A stretch of 64,000 bases of DNA from Ruegeria conchae (GCF_000192475.1 NZ_AEYW01000012.1:1-64000); one strand, 5' to 3'; counted from the stretch's first letter, positions 1 through 10,077 are shown. Program-made: numbers and translations. The notes: a model not told the origin generated them from the sequence alone.

Positions 1-2
1 AT

Positions 3-3000
3 GATGGTACCGACACCACGGACGATCAGGCGACGCAAAATCGAGGTCTTGCCGCTCAGTATTTCGTATTGCCAACAGCGGCTTGGAGCCTTGCGGATAT
101 CGATTTCGATGCGACGCCTGATGCCACTGGTTCCGTTTCTGAACTGAACTTCCAAAGCTCAAATGACCCTTTCTGGGAGAGCGGTGTGCATGATGAGTTC
201 GCGGCGCGTTATTTTGGCACACTGAATGTGGCAGCGGCCGGAACTTACACGATTTATCTAACGTCTGATGATGGCTCTGCGCTTTATCTGAATGGTGAGC
301 AGGTGATCAACAATGACGGCGCCCATGCTGGCGTAACCGTCCCGGTCACACTTGATCTGGAAGCGGGCGAACACGACATCGAAATCCGGTATTTCGAGAT
401 TTGGGGCGAACAGGTCCTCAGATTGGAATGGAGCGGTCCCGATACAAACGGGGCGACCGAAGTTATCTCGGGCGACAGCCTGACGCAACCGGCAAACGGT
501 GCAGATGATACGGATCATTCCGGGCACGACGGTACCGATACGACAGATGGTACCGACACCACGGACGGCTCTGATACCACGGATGGTACGGATCATGGCG
601 GTCACGACGGTACCGATGCCACAGATGGCACCGATACCACGGACGGTACGGACCACGGCGGTCACGATGGTACTGACACCTCAGATGGCACCGATACCAC
701 AGACGGAACGGACCAGGGCGGTGATGACGGTACTGACACGACAGACGGGACCGATACCACCGATGGTACGGATCATAGCGGTCACGACGGTACCGACACC
801 ACGGATGGCACTGATACCACCGACGATACCACCGACGGAACCGACCACAGTGACCATGGCGGTCATGGTAGCGACGACGAAGTGGACCACGGCGGTGCCA
901 ACATTCCGGGCACGATCCCGGAACCGACCAGCCCGGAAGAGTATGATGCTTTCGTTGAAGCGGTGATGGCCGAACCGAATGCGCATGCGCATGGCGATGA
1001 CACGAGCAGGATGGTGGAACACGGCCAATTGCTGGACCTGGTTCCGCGCTCAGAGGCAACGCATGTGGCGGTGTCTGATGGTGACTGGTTCGATCCCAAT
1101 ACATGGCACGAAGGTAGAATACCGGATGCAGGGGCCAATGTTCTGATCCCGAAAAACATTGCGGTCCGTTATAATGGCGAAAGTGATGCTTCGTTGTTCA
1201 CGGTTCGTGTCGATGGTGAGCTTTCATTCGCAACCGATATTGATAGTCGCATGGTTGTCGACACATTGGTGGTTGATACATCGGGCCGGCTTGAAATTGG
1301 CACCGCCGAGAATCCGATTGCGGCGAATGTGAATGTCGACATTGTCATTGCCAACAATGGTGATATCGACGTCAACTGGGATCCATCCTTGCTGTCGCGC
1401 GGGGTGATTTCGCACGGCCAGGTTGAGATTTATGGCGCTGAGAAAGACGCGTTTTTGAATGTCTCTGAAGCACCGATGACTGGAGATACTAGTTTGTCTC
1501 TGTCTGAGGTGCCCGATGGCTGGCAAGTGGGCGACAAAATTGTACTTACTGGCACGCACCAGAGGGGCCATTCCAGTACCATAGAGGGTTATGTCGAGCC
1601 TCAGGATGAAGAACTGACGATCACGGCGATCAACGGCAACCAGATTATCTTTGAACCTCCTTTGGAGTATGATCATGATACTCCGCGCGAAGATCTGTTC
1701 GCTTACGTCTCGAACATGTCACGCAACATCACGATCTCGAGCGAGGATGGTGACGCCACCGAAACTCATCATCGCGGGCACGTGATGTTTATGCATAACG
1801 ATGATGTCGATGTGCGTTACGCAGCGTTCGAGGATCTTGGTCGTACCGATAAATCTTTCCTCGCCGTTCAGAGCACAGCGGATCTGGCGGTTGTAGAGCC
1901 AGACAGCAATATTCAGGGACGCTATTCGCTTCATTTCCACAGAACCGGTACGTCGGACCCAGATGATCCGGCAATGGCTGTCGGGAACGTTGTTGATGGC
2001 TCTCCGGGTTGGGGTTTTGTGCACCACTCCAGTAATGCGAATTTCACCGATAACGTCGCCTTCGACATTTTTGGTGCAGCCTTCGCGGCAGAAGCCGGGG
2101 ATGAAACCGGTATTTGGCTCAGAAATATGGCGATCAACGTCGAAGGTACTAACTGGGGTGACTGGAACGTCAAAGACGCAACGCGCGTCGCCGCGCAGGA
2201 CACCGGCCACACTGGAGACGGTTTCTTTTTCGCCGGACGTCTGGTGGAAGCGGCTGAAAACGTCGCGGCGAACACCAATAACGGCTTCGTCTGGATGCAT
2301 CGCAACAGCAAAGAGAATCCTGACTCTGCAAACCTGGATCACCCCGAGATCGCGTATGGTCAAGATGAGATTCTGAACAACTATGCTCCGATTCAGGGTT
2401 TCCGTGACAATGAAGCCTTTGGAACAAACACAGGCATTATCGTTCTCAAAGACATGCCTTGGCAGGAGACGCATGAAATCCGATCTGTGTTTGACGGGTT
2501 CCTGAACTGGGAGACCGCGAACGGGGTAAATCTGAGCTATACATCGCATTACACGCTGATAGACTTTGATCTGATCAACACGACCGAGCGGTTTGGCGAT
2601 GTCACGCATTATGGGGTGCTTCTAGGCAGCAACACGACCGATATGGTGTTCAATGGTCTGCGTGTCGAAGGCTTTGACAGAGGTGTTGACATGGAATGGG
2701 ATCCGCACTGGACCGTTCCGGATGAAGACATCGCCCACATCATTATTGATTATGAAGGCATCAACAACCGAACTGATCTTTATGGTTTCAATCCGAACCA
2801 GCATCAATTGCTGACATCAGATGATCTCACACCTGGTCGGATGGAGTTTATCCACAATGGCGACACCAGCCTTGCAGTGGGTGAGAGCTTCAGTTTCGAC
2901 GGGATCAAGACGGACTCGATCGGAACCCGCGATCGTGTGTTGTCTCAGGATCCACTGGAGCTCGATTTCTATAATCATATCATCCACATCATCTCGGAAG

Positions 3001-3476
3001 AGGGGTATTATTCCACGCCAGATGGCCGAAACGTCATTCTGATCGACGATTTCCTCGCTGACCGCGCCACTGGTGAATTGACCCGGATCACTCACGTTGT
3101 GACGCTGGAAATGACCCATGAAGAGCTGGCCAACAACTGGATGATCAACAATGCCGCAAACGGTGCCAGATATAATGGTGTGATCAATCTGGGTGGATCA
3201 GCTCCGGATGCACGGGATGACAATTTTTCCACCAACATGAGTCAGGGAATCCTGGTTGACGTGCTGGCCAATGACTCTGATGCAGAAGATGCGGTGCTGA
3301 ATGTCAGCGGTTTCACTGACCCTGAGCATGGTGACGTATACGTGCAGGAAGATGGCAGTTTGCTGTATCAGCCAGATCTCGGCTATGAGGGAACGGATAG
3401 CTTCGATTACTGGGTTGCGGATTCCTCCGGGCAGTTGACCGAAGCAACCGTCACCATTGAGGTCTTCGATATCTGA
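3..3476 (+). CDS. Partial giant secreted protein with PA14, Asp/Thr repeat, G8, beta-helix and tandem-95-like domains
   Basis: The reading frame is open from the left edge, so the N-terminus (and any signal peptide) lies outside the window; 1157 residues are visible. In order: an Asp-Gly-Thr repeat tail, a PA14 carbohydrate-binding-like domain (about nt 45-470, with DDGSALYLNG and EIRYFE), an Asp/Thr/Gly/His repeat (about 500-880), a G8 domain (about 1060-1450, DGDWFDPNTW then evenly spaced glycines), a right-handed beta-helix-like stretch rich in NN and D/N turns (about 1700-2750) and a C-terminal tandem-95/cadherin-like domain (about 3195-3470, VDVLANDSDAED). G8 plus beta-helix is the arrangement of the CEMIP/PKHD1 group, some of which act on hyaluronan; bacterial homologues are mostly unassigned. 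Secretion, probably by a type I system, and a role in adhesion or polysaccharide binding are inferred. A hairpin terminator follows. Confidence 0.85.
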   Translation, partial: DGTDTTDDQATQNRGLAAQYFVLPTAAWSLADIDFDATPDATGSVSELNFQSSNDPFWESGVHDEFAARYFGTLNVAAAGTYTIYLTSDDGSALYLNGEQVINNDGAHAGVTVPVTLDLEAGEHDIEIRYFEIWGEQVLRLEWSGPDTNGATEVISGDSLTQPANGADDTDHSGHDGTDTTDGTDTTDGSDTTDGTDHGGHDGTDATDGTDTTDGTDHGGHDGTDTSDGTDTTDGTDQGGDDGTDTTDGTDTTDGTDHSGHDGTDTTDGTDTTDDTTDGTDHSDHGGHGSDDEVDHGGANIPGTIPEPTSPEEYDAFVEAVMAEPNAHAHGDDTSRMVEHGQLLDLVPRSEATHVAVSDGDWFDPNTWHEGRIPDAGANVLIPKNIAVRYNGESDASLFTVRVDGELSFATDIDSRMVVDTLVVDTSGRLEIGTAENPIAANVNVDIVIANNGDIDVNWDPSLLSRGVISHGQVEIYGAEKDAFLNVSEAPMTGDTSLSLSEVPDGWQVGDKIVLTGTHQRGHSSTIEGYVEPQDEELTITAINGNQIIFEPPLEYDHDTPREDLFAYVSNMSRNITISSEDGDATETHHRGHVMFMHNDDVDVRYAAFEDLGRTDKSFLAVQSTADLAVVEPDSNIQGRYSLHFHRTGTSDPDDPAMAVGNVVDGSPGWGFVHHSSNANFTDNVAFDIFGAAFAAEAGDETGIWLRNMAINVEGTNWGDWNVKDATRVAAQDTGHTGDGFFFAGRLVEAAENVAANTNNGFVWMHRNSKENPDSANLDHPEIAYGQDEILNNYAPIQGFRDNEAFGTNTGIIVLKDMPWQETHEIRSVFDGFLNWETANGVNLSYTSHYTLIDFDLINTTERFGDVTHYGVLLGSNTTDMVFNGLRVEGFDRGVDMEWDPHWTVPDEDIAHIIIDYEGINNRTDLYGFNPNQHQLLTSDDLTPGRMEFIHNGDTSLAVGESFSFDGIKTDSIGTRDRVLSQDPLELDFYNHIIHIISEEGYYSTPDGRNVILIDDFLADRATGELTRITHVVTLEMTHEELANNWMINNAANGARYNGVINLGGSAPDARDDNFSTNMSQGILVDVLANDSDAEDAVLNVSGFTDPEHGDVYVQEDGSLLYQPDLGYEGTDSFDYWVADSSGQLTEATVTIEVFDI
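523..840 (+). repeat. Tandem 60-bp coding repeat (20-residue unit)
   Basis: About five in-register copies of a 60-bp unit encode variants of D-G-T-D-T-T-D-G-T-D followed by H-G/S-G-H. Copies differ mainly at silent third positions. The unit separates PA14 from G8, and the same DGTDTTD motif reappears at the window's left edge before PA14. The acidic, glycine-rich composition fits a flexible, possibly calcium-binding linker. Confidence 0.85.
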
Positions 3477-3524
3477 TCTCTGCGAGCTAAACGCAGATAC
3501 AATTTCTCTGCTTTTGTGATTATG

Positions 3525-3558
3525 AAGGCCCATCATTGGAAAAAATGGTGGGCTTTTT
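3525..3558 (+). terminator. Intrinsic terminator after the G8 protein gene
   Basis: A 10-bp stem (GCCCATCATT pairing with AATGGTGGGC, one G-T pair) with a short A-rich loop is followed by a run of T. It lies about 50 bases after the stop codon of the G8-domain gene. Confidence 0.8.
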
Positions 3559-3610
3559 CAGAATTGTATAGAAAGGAGAAAGTGATCCAAATCCCAATCG
3601 TGAAGACGCT

Positions 3611-4846
3611 TCATGGATTAACGGGTAGGTGCTTTTTGATCAAATCGCTGCGATGGATAAAAACCGCTTCATCGTCGAATGGCTCGCCATCCAGTTTTGC
3701 TTTGGTGATGAGGTCCGCGAGGAAGGTACGATCTATTTCGAGTTCTTCGATAAGACTTGATAGCTTATCAATTTCTCCGATTTTAGCGAATTTTCCACCC
3801 TGATGGACATCCACGAGATCTCGAGCGTATACGCTATCATACCCAATCAATGGCGTGCCTGAAATAAGAGCTTCGATCAGGCAACGGGGGGACTCGGGTG
3901 TTTTGTGGCAAAATAGGAAAATATGTGCCTCTTGAATTGCCTTTAAGACCTCTTCTCTATCTGAGACAAACCCAGGCGTTCGAACCCTGTCCGACAGCCC
4001 GCTCCGGGCAATACGCTCTTTCATCCGCGACATCTGCGATCCGCCGCCCAGCCACGTAGCCTGAAAATCTATCCCATCCGAGGCGAGATTTTCCAGAACT
4101 TCTATCCAGTCCAGAGGCCCTTTTAACTCTTCAGCTCGGCCCGTATAGACTATTTTAATCGGACCACTTTGGGCGCCCTCAATCTTACGGTTTAATGCTG
4201 TCTCTGTGATATGGTCTTCAGCGCTATAATGAATATCGTGCACAATCTGCGGGTTGATCGAATATTGTTTGTAGGTTTCGAACGTGTCACGCCCGTGGAA
4301 AAGGCCGAGGTTCGCTTGGCGTATTGCTTTCCTCTCGTACACCACCATCGGAAGGTAAGTCACACGTGCCATTAGGCGCCTACGCCAGTTTCCTTCGTTT
4401 CGTGTCCTCCACACTACTTGCGAGTGTACACTATCTGTCCAAACAGCATGCGGTCTGTTCATTTGAACCGCAACGCTGCAAGATACTAATCCCCAATCAC
4501 CGAACAGACCGCCAATAGCGAAAGAGAGATAGTCGGCTTGAGCGATATACCCTGCTATTCGGCGTCTGGTTGCGCGTAATTGTCTATAAAACTGATCCGG
4601 ACGAAAGGCCTCCGGCATTGGGATAATCTCAACCCGATCAAGCAAATGCTTGCTGATTTCTATCGAACTCCAACCTTGAGGTGGGGTCCCTTTCATAAGC
4701 GGCATCATCACCATGACGCGCTCAAAAGATTTCGCCCAAAGTCTCAGACCATTCAAAGCCTGATCCTCTGCAAACAGAGTGTCATTTTGGGAATAAAGGG
4801 GGGCAGGGGCGTACAAAAGCAATGTGCCATGTTTCTCTGTTTCCAT
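3611..4846 (-). CDS. Glycosyltransferase, GT4 (GT-B) type
   Basis: 411 residues. The C-terminal half has the GT4 donor-site pattern: IKIVYTGRAEELKGPLDW, then GGGSQMSRMKE, then ESPRCLIEALISGTP with the two conserved glutamates and a following G-Y-D. It is a nucleotide-sugar-dependent transferase, probably cytoplasmic and acting in extracellular or lipopolysaccharide assembly. The ATG at 4846 is preferred because AGG lies just before it; a GTG eight codons upstream is the alternative. It faces the G8 protein gene convergently and is separated from the next glycosyltransferase by a dead IS5 element. The acceptor and sugar cannot be read from sequence. Confidence 0.8.
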   Translation of the reverse strand: METEKHGTLLLYAPAPLYSQNDTLFAEDQALNGLRLWAKSFERVMVMMPLMKGTPPQGWSSIEISKHLLDRVEIIPMPEAFRPDQFYRQLRATRRRIAGYIAQADYLSFAIGGLFGDWGLVSCSVAVQMNRPHAVWTDSVHSQVVWRTRNEGNWRRRLMARVTYLPMVVYERKAIRQANLGLFHGRDTFETYKQYSINPQIVHDIHYSAEDHITETALNRKIEGAQSGPIKIVYTGRAEELKGPLDWIEVLENLASDGIDFQATWLGGGSQMSRMKERIARSGLSDRVRTPGFVSDREEVLKAIQEAHIFLFCHKTPESPRCLIEALISGTPLIGYDSVYARDLVDVHQGGKFAKIGEIDKLSSLIEELEIDRTFLADLITKAKLDGEPFDDEAVFIHRSDLIKKHLPVNP

Positions 4847-5034
4847 CTTTAACCTATATCTTACTGACACTATCAGACTGAAAAATGATCCTAGCTCATC
4901 ATCATATTTGGACTACAAGATTTTTCATACATCAGTAATTTGTCAACGATTTGTTCCTAGTTCGTTGAAAGGAGCCCCGAAGGGCATTAACTGGATGTGA
5001 GCAGCCTCATCTGACTGGTCAAAGTTGATTGTTA

Positions 5035-5884
5035 GGTTCTGAACCTAATAATTTGGTTGCCGTGATCCGGCCTGCGTGATTCATATCCGTGAGTTTCAGG
5101 GGCATAACATGAGCGATCTATTCTGGTTGACTGACGAGCAGATGGCGCGGCTTCAGTCTTACTTTCCAAAGAGCCATGGTAAGCCGAGGGTTAATGATCG
5201 ACGCGTTCTGAGTGGAATTATCTTCATCAATCGCAATGGGTTACGTTAGTCCGATGCGCCGCGCGAATGTGGGCCGCCAAAGACACTGTACAATCGCTGG
5301 AAACGATGGAGCGATATGGGTGTGTTCGCTCGGATCATGAACGGGCTGGCTGCGCAGGGAACAGATCATAAAACCATCATGATTGACGCAACATACCTCA
5401 ATGCGCTCCGCACGGCTTCCAGCCCGCGGTTGAAAAAGAGGGGTGTGGCAGGCTGATAGGACGCACCAAGGGTGGTATGAATACGAAACTGCACGCTGTT
5501 ACTGACAGTCTGGGACGCCCCATCCGCTTCTTCATATCCGTTGGGCAGGTGAGCGATTACACGGGCGTCAGGGCTCTGGCGAACAGTCTGCCATCGGCTG
5601 ACTGGCTGCTGGGAGATCGAGGCTATGACGCCGACTGGTTCCGCGAAGCCCTTAATGACAGGGGAATAAGACCTTGTATCCCGAGCCGCAAATCACGCAA
5701 TAAACCTGTACGGTACGACAAGCGTCGCTACAAACGCCGCAACTGGATCGAGATTACGTTTGGACGTTTGAAAGACTGGCGCCGGGTTGCTACGCGCTAT
5801 GACCGATGCCCAAAGGTATTCCTCTCGGCCATCGCTCTCGCTGCTACAGTCCTATTCTGGCTGTAAATCAATGAGTCTGGAGCC
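5035..5884 (+). mobile_element. IS5-family insertion sequence (IS427-like), inactive
   Basis: An element of about 850 bp with imperfect terminal inverted repeats: GGTTCTGAACCTAATAA at the left, and the complement of TCAATGAGTCTGGAGCC at the right. The flanking bases are TTA and TAG, consistent with the TA-type target preference of this group. The internal transposase gene is broken. The right end abuts the stop codon of the next glycosyltransferase gene. Confidence 0.75.
5109..5866 (+). pseudogene. IS5-family DDE transposase, broken by a nonsense codon and a frameshift
   Basis: The start reads MSDLFWLTDEQMARLQ and runs into GIIFINRNGLR, where a TAG at 5247-5249 replaces the tryptophan of the usual LKWRDAP. 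The frame continues to ATYLNALRTASS, then shifts near 5450. The C-terminal half resumes from about 5465 as GRTKGGMNTKLHAV through LLGDRGYDADWFREAL and the end RRNWIEITFGRLKDWRR. Two lesions mean no complete protein can be made without suppression. Confidence 0.85.
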
Positions 5885-7098
5885 TAGCGAGTTCTGCTAC
5901 GTCGCCACGATTTTGCTGCCTCGGCGAAGTGGTGCGCGCGACGCTTGAAAGTCTTCTCGAAGCAATGTTCGCGAGCAAAGTTTCGGCCACGATATGCGGA
6001 TTCAATCAGCATTTCGCGATTGCGATCAAGTACTGCTATCTGCTCCGCCATACTTTCGGTATCACCTAAAGGTCTGACAAACCCACTGCAAGCATGTGAT
6101 GCTATGCCCATGAAAGCTTCGTTTGCAAATCCGACGATAGGCACGCCGCAGGACATTACCTCTGAATACGTGCTTGAGGGGTCACCTTGTGGGTGACAAC
6201 TGACGAACAAATCTGCCTCGCGTTTGAGCAATGGAACCCAACCAGATAGAAAATCCATAGGTTGGTGGATTGTGACCCAGTCTTCGACGCCATTTCGCCT
6301 TATCGCGTCGACAAGACGGGCTTCCTCCGGCCCTGATCCATAGATGCGAAACTGGAAGTTGATACCACGGTCGACAAGTCCGCGCGCTACGCGCGGTAGA
6401 TGCAGTACCCCTTTCATCGGAACAAAGCGCCCGCCAAAGATCAGGCGAAGTGGTTTTGCGGAGCGCAATACTTCCGCCTTCCTTGCAAGGTCGTCGTCAC
6501 TTGCAACGTCTGATCTGCGGACCCGATTGTCAAAAAACACAAACGCATCAGGCCGGTTGGGTCTGTACGCATCATGTATTGGCACACCGTTGCATTGCAG
6601 TCCGGCCACGAAACCGAGCAGTTCCCTTCGGGTACGCTCTGCATTCCAGATCCATATTTTTCGACGCAGTTTTCTTAAAAAGTTTGCCCGCGTAGCGTCA
6701 ATAATCTGAAATTCGGTTTTTAACGTATACTCACACACGTGAATCACGGGTATCCCACGAGAAAAACACTGGCGCGTCAGTTCTGCTTGACTCGGGTCAA
6801 GAAAACCAACGACGGCCCCCGCTCCAGTTATACGCTGAACCAAATCAGCCAATGCTTTGGGTCGTTCTTCAACCCGAGTACGCAGGTTTTGGTCAAGGTG
6901 AACTTCGACATGATCCATGTCGGAAGAGGCGGTCGGAGAAACTTCAGCAAGAGTTGTTACTTCACCGTCCCAGTGCTTTGCATATTCGGCTGCCCCATCG
7001 AGGTATTTTTGTGTTAGAACTAGCCCTCCGCCAGGACCGCGGTGGGCCTTCAACACCGGCAACAGGATGAGTTCATTTGGCTTGCTAGGGTAAATCAA
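5884..7098 (-). CDS. Glycosyltransferase, GT4 (GT-B) type
   Basis: 404 residues. It opens with PVLKAHRGPGGGLVLTQKY, a glycine-rich GT-B N-terminal loop, and has the donor domain FGGRFVPMKGVLHLPRVA, YGSGPEEARLVDAI and DPSSTYSEVMSCGVPIVGFA near the C-terminus. It belongs to the polysaccharide gene patch with its neighbours. The apparent start is TTG and is not certain. The stop codon is formed at the boundary of the IS5 element, but removing a TA duplication would still give a stop there, so the C-terminus is probably native. Sugar specificity is unknown. Confidence 0.8.
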   Translation of the reverse strand: MIYPSKPNELILLPVLKAHRGPGGGLVLTQKYLDGAAEYAKHWDGEVTTLAEVSPTASSDMDHVEVHLDQNLRTRVEERPKALADLVQRITGAGAVVGFLDPSQAELTRQCFSRGIPVIHVCEYTLKTEFQIIDATRANFLRKLRRKIWIWNAERTRRELLGFVAGLQCNGVPIHDAYRPNRPDAFVFFDNRVRRSDVASDDDLARKAEVLRSAKPLRLIFGGRFVPMKGVLHLPRVARGLVDRGINFQFRIYGSGPEEARLVDAIRRNGVEDWVTIHQPMDFLSGWVPLLKREADLFVSCHPQGDPSSTYSEVMSCGVPIVGFANEAFMGIASHACSGFVRPLGDTESMAEQIAVLDRNREMLIESAYRGRNFAREHCFEKTFKRRAHHFAEAAKSWRRSRTR

Positions 7099-7680
7099 GA
7101 AATCATGTCCGGTATTTTGTCGAAACTATAGTGACCAACTGCTAATCCCTCATCAACGAGATGGCCCACTAGGAATACAAATAGAATAGCTTATCGGTCT
7201 CTGAACTCATTGCAAGGGGGGTGGTGGAACAGCCATCCATATTTCACTTGCCAGTCTAGAGGCGGAACAGAACGCTTGTGTGTCCACTACACCATCCTTC
7301 AACTACTAGCTTCGTAATCGTGTACCAGTTCGCAGTTTAATTGCACCTCTTGCTACCTCGCACTTGCATTTTGAAGCTCTCGTCGTGCTTAATCAGACAC
7401 GATGAGCAAAACACAATAGCTCACTGGGGATGCGCTCAAGATGTCGATACCTTTGTCTTGGCACGCTTGTTTGCTGATTTCTCGCACCCGCAGGTGCACG
7501 ACATTGCGGAACAATTTTAAACGGGATTTCGCCGACAAAACGAAATGTTAGATGGGAAAGAAGTCTTGGTGGCCGCAGGTATGGATATCCTTGTCCATAT
7601 CTTTTTCGAAAGTGGTCGCCCAAATTGCGATCAGCTAACACCAGAGGTTACCCGAGCTATCGAAACATCCCAAGTCAAGT
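7099..7680. other. Intergenic region without a supportable gene
   Basis: About 580 bases between two leftward genes. The only open stretch, 7393-7641 on the minus strand, lacks a convincing start, ribosome-binding site or family signature. It may be decayed coding DNA, in keeping with the IS remnants nearby. Confidence 0.4.
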
Positions 7681-8754
7681 TCATCTGACAATACCTAGAC
7701 AACTTTCCGTTGGACGAGATTGAGCCAAGACTCTCTGGATATCGTCACGTATCTCGTCGTCGTTCACTTTGGCCACATCCTTATGGCAAGGGATATTCAC
7801 GACGCGGTTGAAGATATCAACAGCATTGGGTCGGGGGGCTGCCGGTACATAGTATTTCTGGAAAGTCAGATGGCGGGTAAACGCCATCTGCTCATAAAGT
7901 ACATGATCGGATGCCAGAAAGGGAATGCTGGTCATTGGAATATTCGCAACCGGCGTATGCAGCGGCTTCAAACCCAGACCTGTCGCGATCGAAATCACCC
8001 GATCACGTTGTTCAATCGAAGGTGGTCCCCAGGTTCCAGCGCTTTCGATACGGTCGATCAAAAAGGCGCAGGCGACGTCTGATATCTTACAATTGCCCAC
8101 CCAAAAGGCACTGTCGGCCAAATCGAAGCCATAGCTGGTCAATTCGACCAGATGGGCCGCCTGATCTTTTGGGAGGATCGCCAAACCGCCCTCGCCCAAA
8201 CCATAGGGTTTTGTGTGATGAAGGCTGATCGCCTGCCATGGCACATTCGGAAGTTTTGTGTGAAACCCCGACGCGTTATCCAGCAGCAGCCGTTTGCACA
8301 GGCGACGCGCTAGCGCTGAATAATCCGAAAAGTCCTGGTATAGACCAAGAGGGTTGGTCACGATGATACCATCGTAAGTGACCGGATCTAACGCCTCGAG
8401 CGCGTGCAGATCCAACAGGCCTCTGTCATCACAGTCGAGAAACAGGACATCATCGAAACGTCCCCGTCCAAGGTTTTGGAATGTATATGCCGAAGCAACC
8501 CATTTCATGCGGCGGCCTGCGCGGTACGATTGCAGGGCTGCCAGCGCCTCTAAAGCCATACCACCATTGGCCAATGGAACGACATCCCAGGTTTCGGGTA
8601 ACCCAACATGATCAATACAAAGCGCACGCAGCTCGTGATATAGAGGTCCCCGGTTCGCCCATTGGCTTTGGTTGGCGCAGGCTTGCAGCAGCTCGGATAC
8701 ACGGGCCATATTTGGCTGTTTTTCTTCAACAAACAGTACTTTGCGACCAGGCAT
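7681..8754 (-). CDS. DegT/DnrJ/EryC1/StrS-type PLP-dependent aminotransferase
   Basis: About 357 residues with fold-type I aminotransferase features. IVTNPLG and LLLDNASGF match the loop that contacts pyridine nitrogen, and HHTKPYGLGEGG is the Schiff-base lysine motif of sugar aminotransferases (usually H-x-T/S-K). These enzymes transfer an amino group to nucleotide keto-sugars for polysaccharide or antigen synthesis, which suits the neighbours. The ATG at 8754 is preferred over a TTG five codons upstream. No sugar epimerase or dehydratase partner is visible nearby, so the keto-sugar must be made elsewhere. Confidence 0.75.
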   Translation of the reverse strand: MPGRKVLFVEEKQPNMARVSELLQACANQSQWANRGPLYHELRALCIDHVGLPETWDVVPLANGGMALEALAALQSYRAGRRMKWVASAYTFQNLGRGRFDDVLFLDCDDRGLLDLHALEALDPVTYDGIIVTNPLGLYQDFSDYSALARRLCKRLLLDNASGFHTKLPNVPWQAISLHHTKPYGLGEGGLAILPKDQAAHLVELTSYGFDLADSAFWVGNCKISDVACAFLIDRIESAGTWGPPSIEQRDRVISIATGLGLKPLHTPVANIPMTSIPFLASDHVLYEQMAFTRHLTFQKYYVPAAPRPNAVDIFNRVVNIPCHKDVAKVNDDEIRDDIQRVLAQSRPTESCLGIVR

Positions 8755-8922
8755 CGAGTCATCCCACAATAGAAATGCTTGCCGATTCTACCCTAGCCGC
8801 CAACAAATGCATAAAAAAATACTTATGGCCGTCTACTGAAACCCTTCGCGCTGCTACAATCAATCGAACCTGCGCCTAATGTCCGCAATACAAAAACAGT
8901 TGATACTCAGGTGAAGGCGGGC

Positions 8923-10077
8923 TCATCCTAAGACGACTCCTACAGCATGTACGAATTGGAAAACGAAACCTTCGATTGGCTCTGGCGCTATATGACTAAT
9001 TCCTACAAGTAGACTGAAACTCAAAACCACAACATACGTTGCCCTGTGCACTGGCAAGTTTATGGCTTTGCGTGTTTCCGCCAAAACCAACAACAGAAAT
9101 GTCATAACGAATACCTGCATCGACAACCAACGGCTCCAGTCAGTAGCGATCGGATACAGCATGAAAGGGGTTCCGGCGCTGACTAGAAACAACGCCCATT
9201 CGAACCACCCATTCAGAACTCGGGTCGCGATCCACAGACAGGACAACAGCAGCAGCGCGATCATCAGCGCTACGACTGCAAGGTTCACACGAACCAGAAC
9301 GATAACCTTCACCGCTGAAGTCGTGCCGCCAAATCCGTCTACCAGCCATGGAAATATTCCACCACACAATCGATCAATCAATCCAGCGCTCAACAAGCGC
9401 GTGCACATGGCATCGGTATCCGGGACACTGACGTAGATCACCGAAAAAACAGCTGCCGCCAGCGAGATCAGCCACAAGATCGCAATCGGCCCTATCGACT
9501 TTTGTTTTCCAAGACGGAAATAAAGCGCCGCGCTTAGCCCTGGAACTAAAAACAAATTGGCTTCGTGAAAGAAAACCGACAGGCCATAGAGGGTCACGAC
9601 AGTCGCCACACCCACCGAACCGCTGCTTCGGGGAAACAGCAAAGGCAGGAACGCAGCCAACCCCAATAGTTCTTTTCGGTAAGCTGCGGTGGAATCGTTG
9701 ACCCAGAACAGCACAAGTGCCGGGCTAACCAACAAGATTACGACCACATCGGGCATTCTCAGTGACAGACCTTTTGCAAAAAGGACCGCAATTATCAACA
9801 CCGTCAAAACAGCCTGAACTGTGCTGACCAGAATCAGTGGATTTACATGTGACAGTTCGGAAATAAACAGGAAGAGTTCGCCCGATATGCCCCTACGAAC
9901 TATTCCGCTGGAGTAGTTCACCAACCAGTCAGCATGCTGAAATTCACCACCGCCAGCTTGGGACAAGTAAACAAGACGGCGTAACAAGAGCAGTGTCGAT
10001 ACAAGAAATAAAAAGGCAACCAGCAATGCGTTCCAGCGCTTAATTTCCGTCAGCATCAGACGTTCATCTTTCAACAT
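8923..10077 (-). CDS. Polytopic inner-membrane protein, unknown, polysaccharide-associated
   Basis: 384 residues with roughly nine to ten hydrophobic segments. After the first segment comes an extracytoplasmic-looking loop with HADWLVNYSSGIVRRGISGE, a pattern I associate with uncharacterised multi-pass proteins of surface-polysaccharide loci that resemble GT-C transferases or polymerases. A charged DWSRW lies in a later loop. It sits upstream of the aminotransferase on the same strand, with a gap of about 170 bases. The function is not assigned; a GT-C transferase or polymerase is the best guess. Confidence 0.6.
   Translation of the reverse strand: MLKDERLMLTEIKRWNALLVAFLFLVSTLLLLRRLVYLSQAGGGEFQHADWLVNYSSGIVRRGISGELFLFISELSHVNPLILVSTVQAVLTVLIIAVLFAKGLSLRMPDVVVILLVSPALVLFWVNDSTAAYRKELLGLAAFLPLLFPRSSGSVGVATVVTLYGLSVFFHEANLFLVPGLSAALYFRLGKQKSIGPIAILWLISLAAAVFSVIYVSVPDTDAMCTRLLSAGLIDRLCGGIFPWLVDGFGGTTSAVKVIVLVRVNLAVVALMIALLLLSCLWIATRVLNGWFEWALFLVSAGTPFMLYPIATDWSRWLSMQVFVMTFLLLVLAETRKAINLPVHRATYVVVLSFSLLVGISHIAPEPIEGFVFQFVHAVGVVLG

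Noticed and set aside
258..1028. Long open frames on both strands across the Asp/Thr repeat
   Set aside because: They arise from the low-complexity 60-bp repeat, have no start signals, and overlap the well-supported G8 protein frame.
5884..7098. Truncation of the glycosyltransferase by the adjacent IS5 element
   Set aside because: The stop codon sits at the IS boundary, but rejoining the flanks after removing a TA duplication still gives a stop at that place, so no loss can be shown.
7393..7641. 82-codon frame between two polysaccharide genes
   Set aside because: No start signal and no recognisable motif; the region is flanked by decayed mobile DNA.
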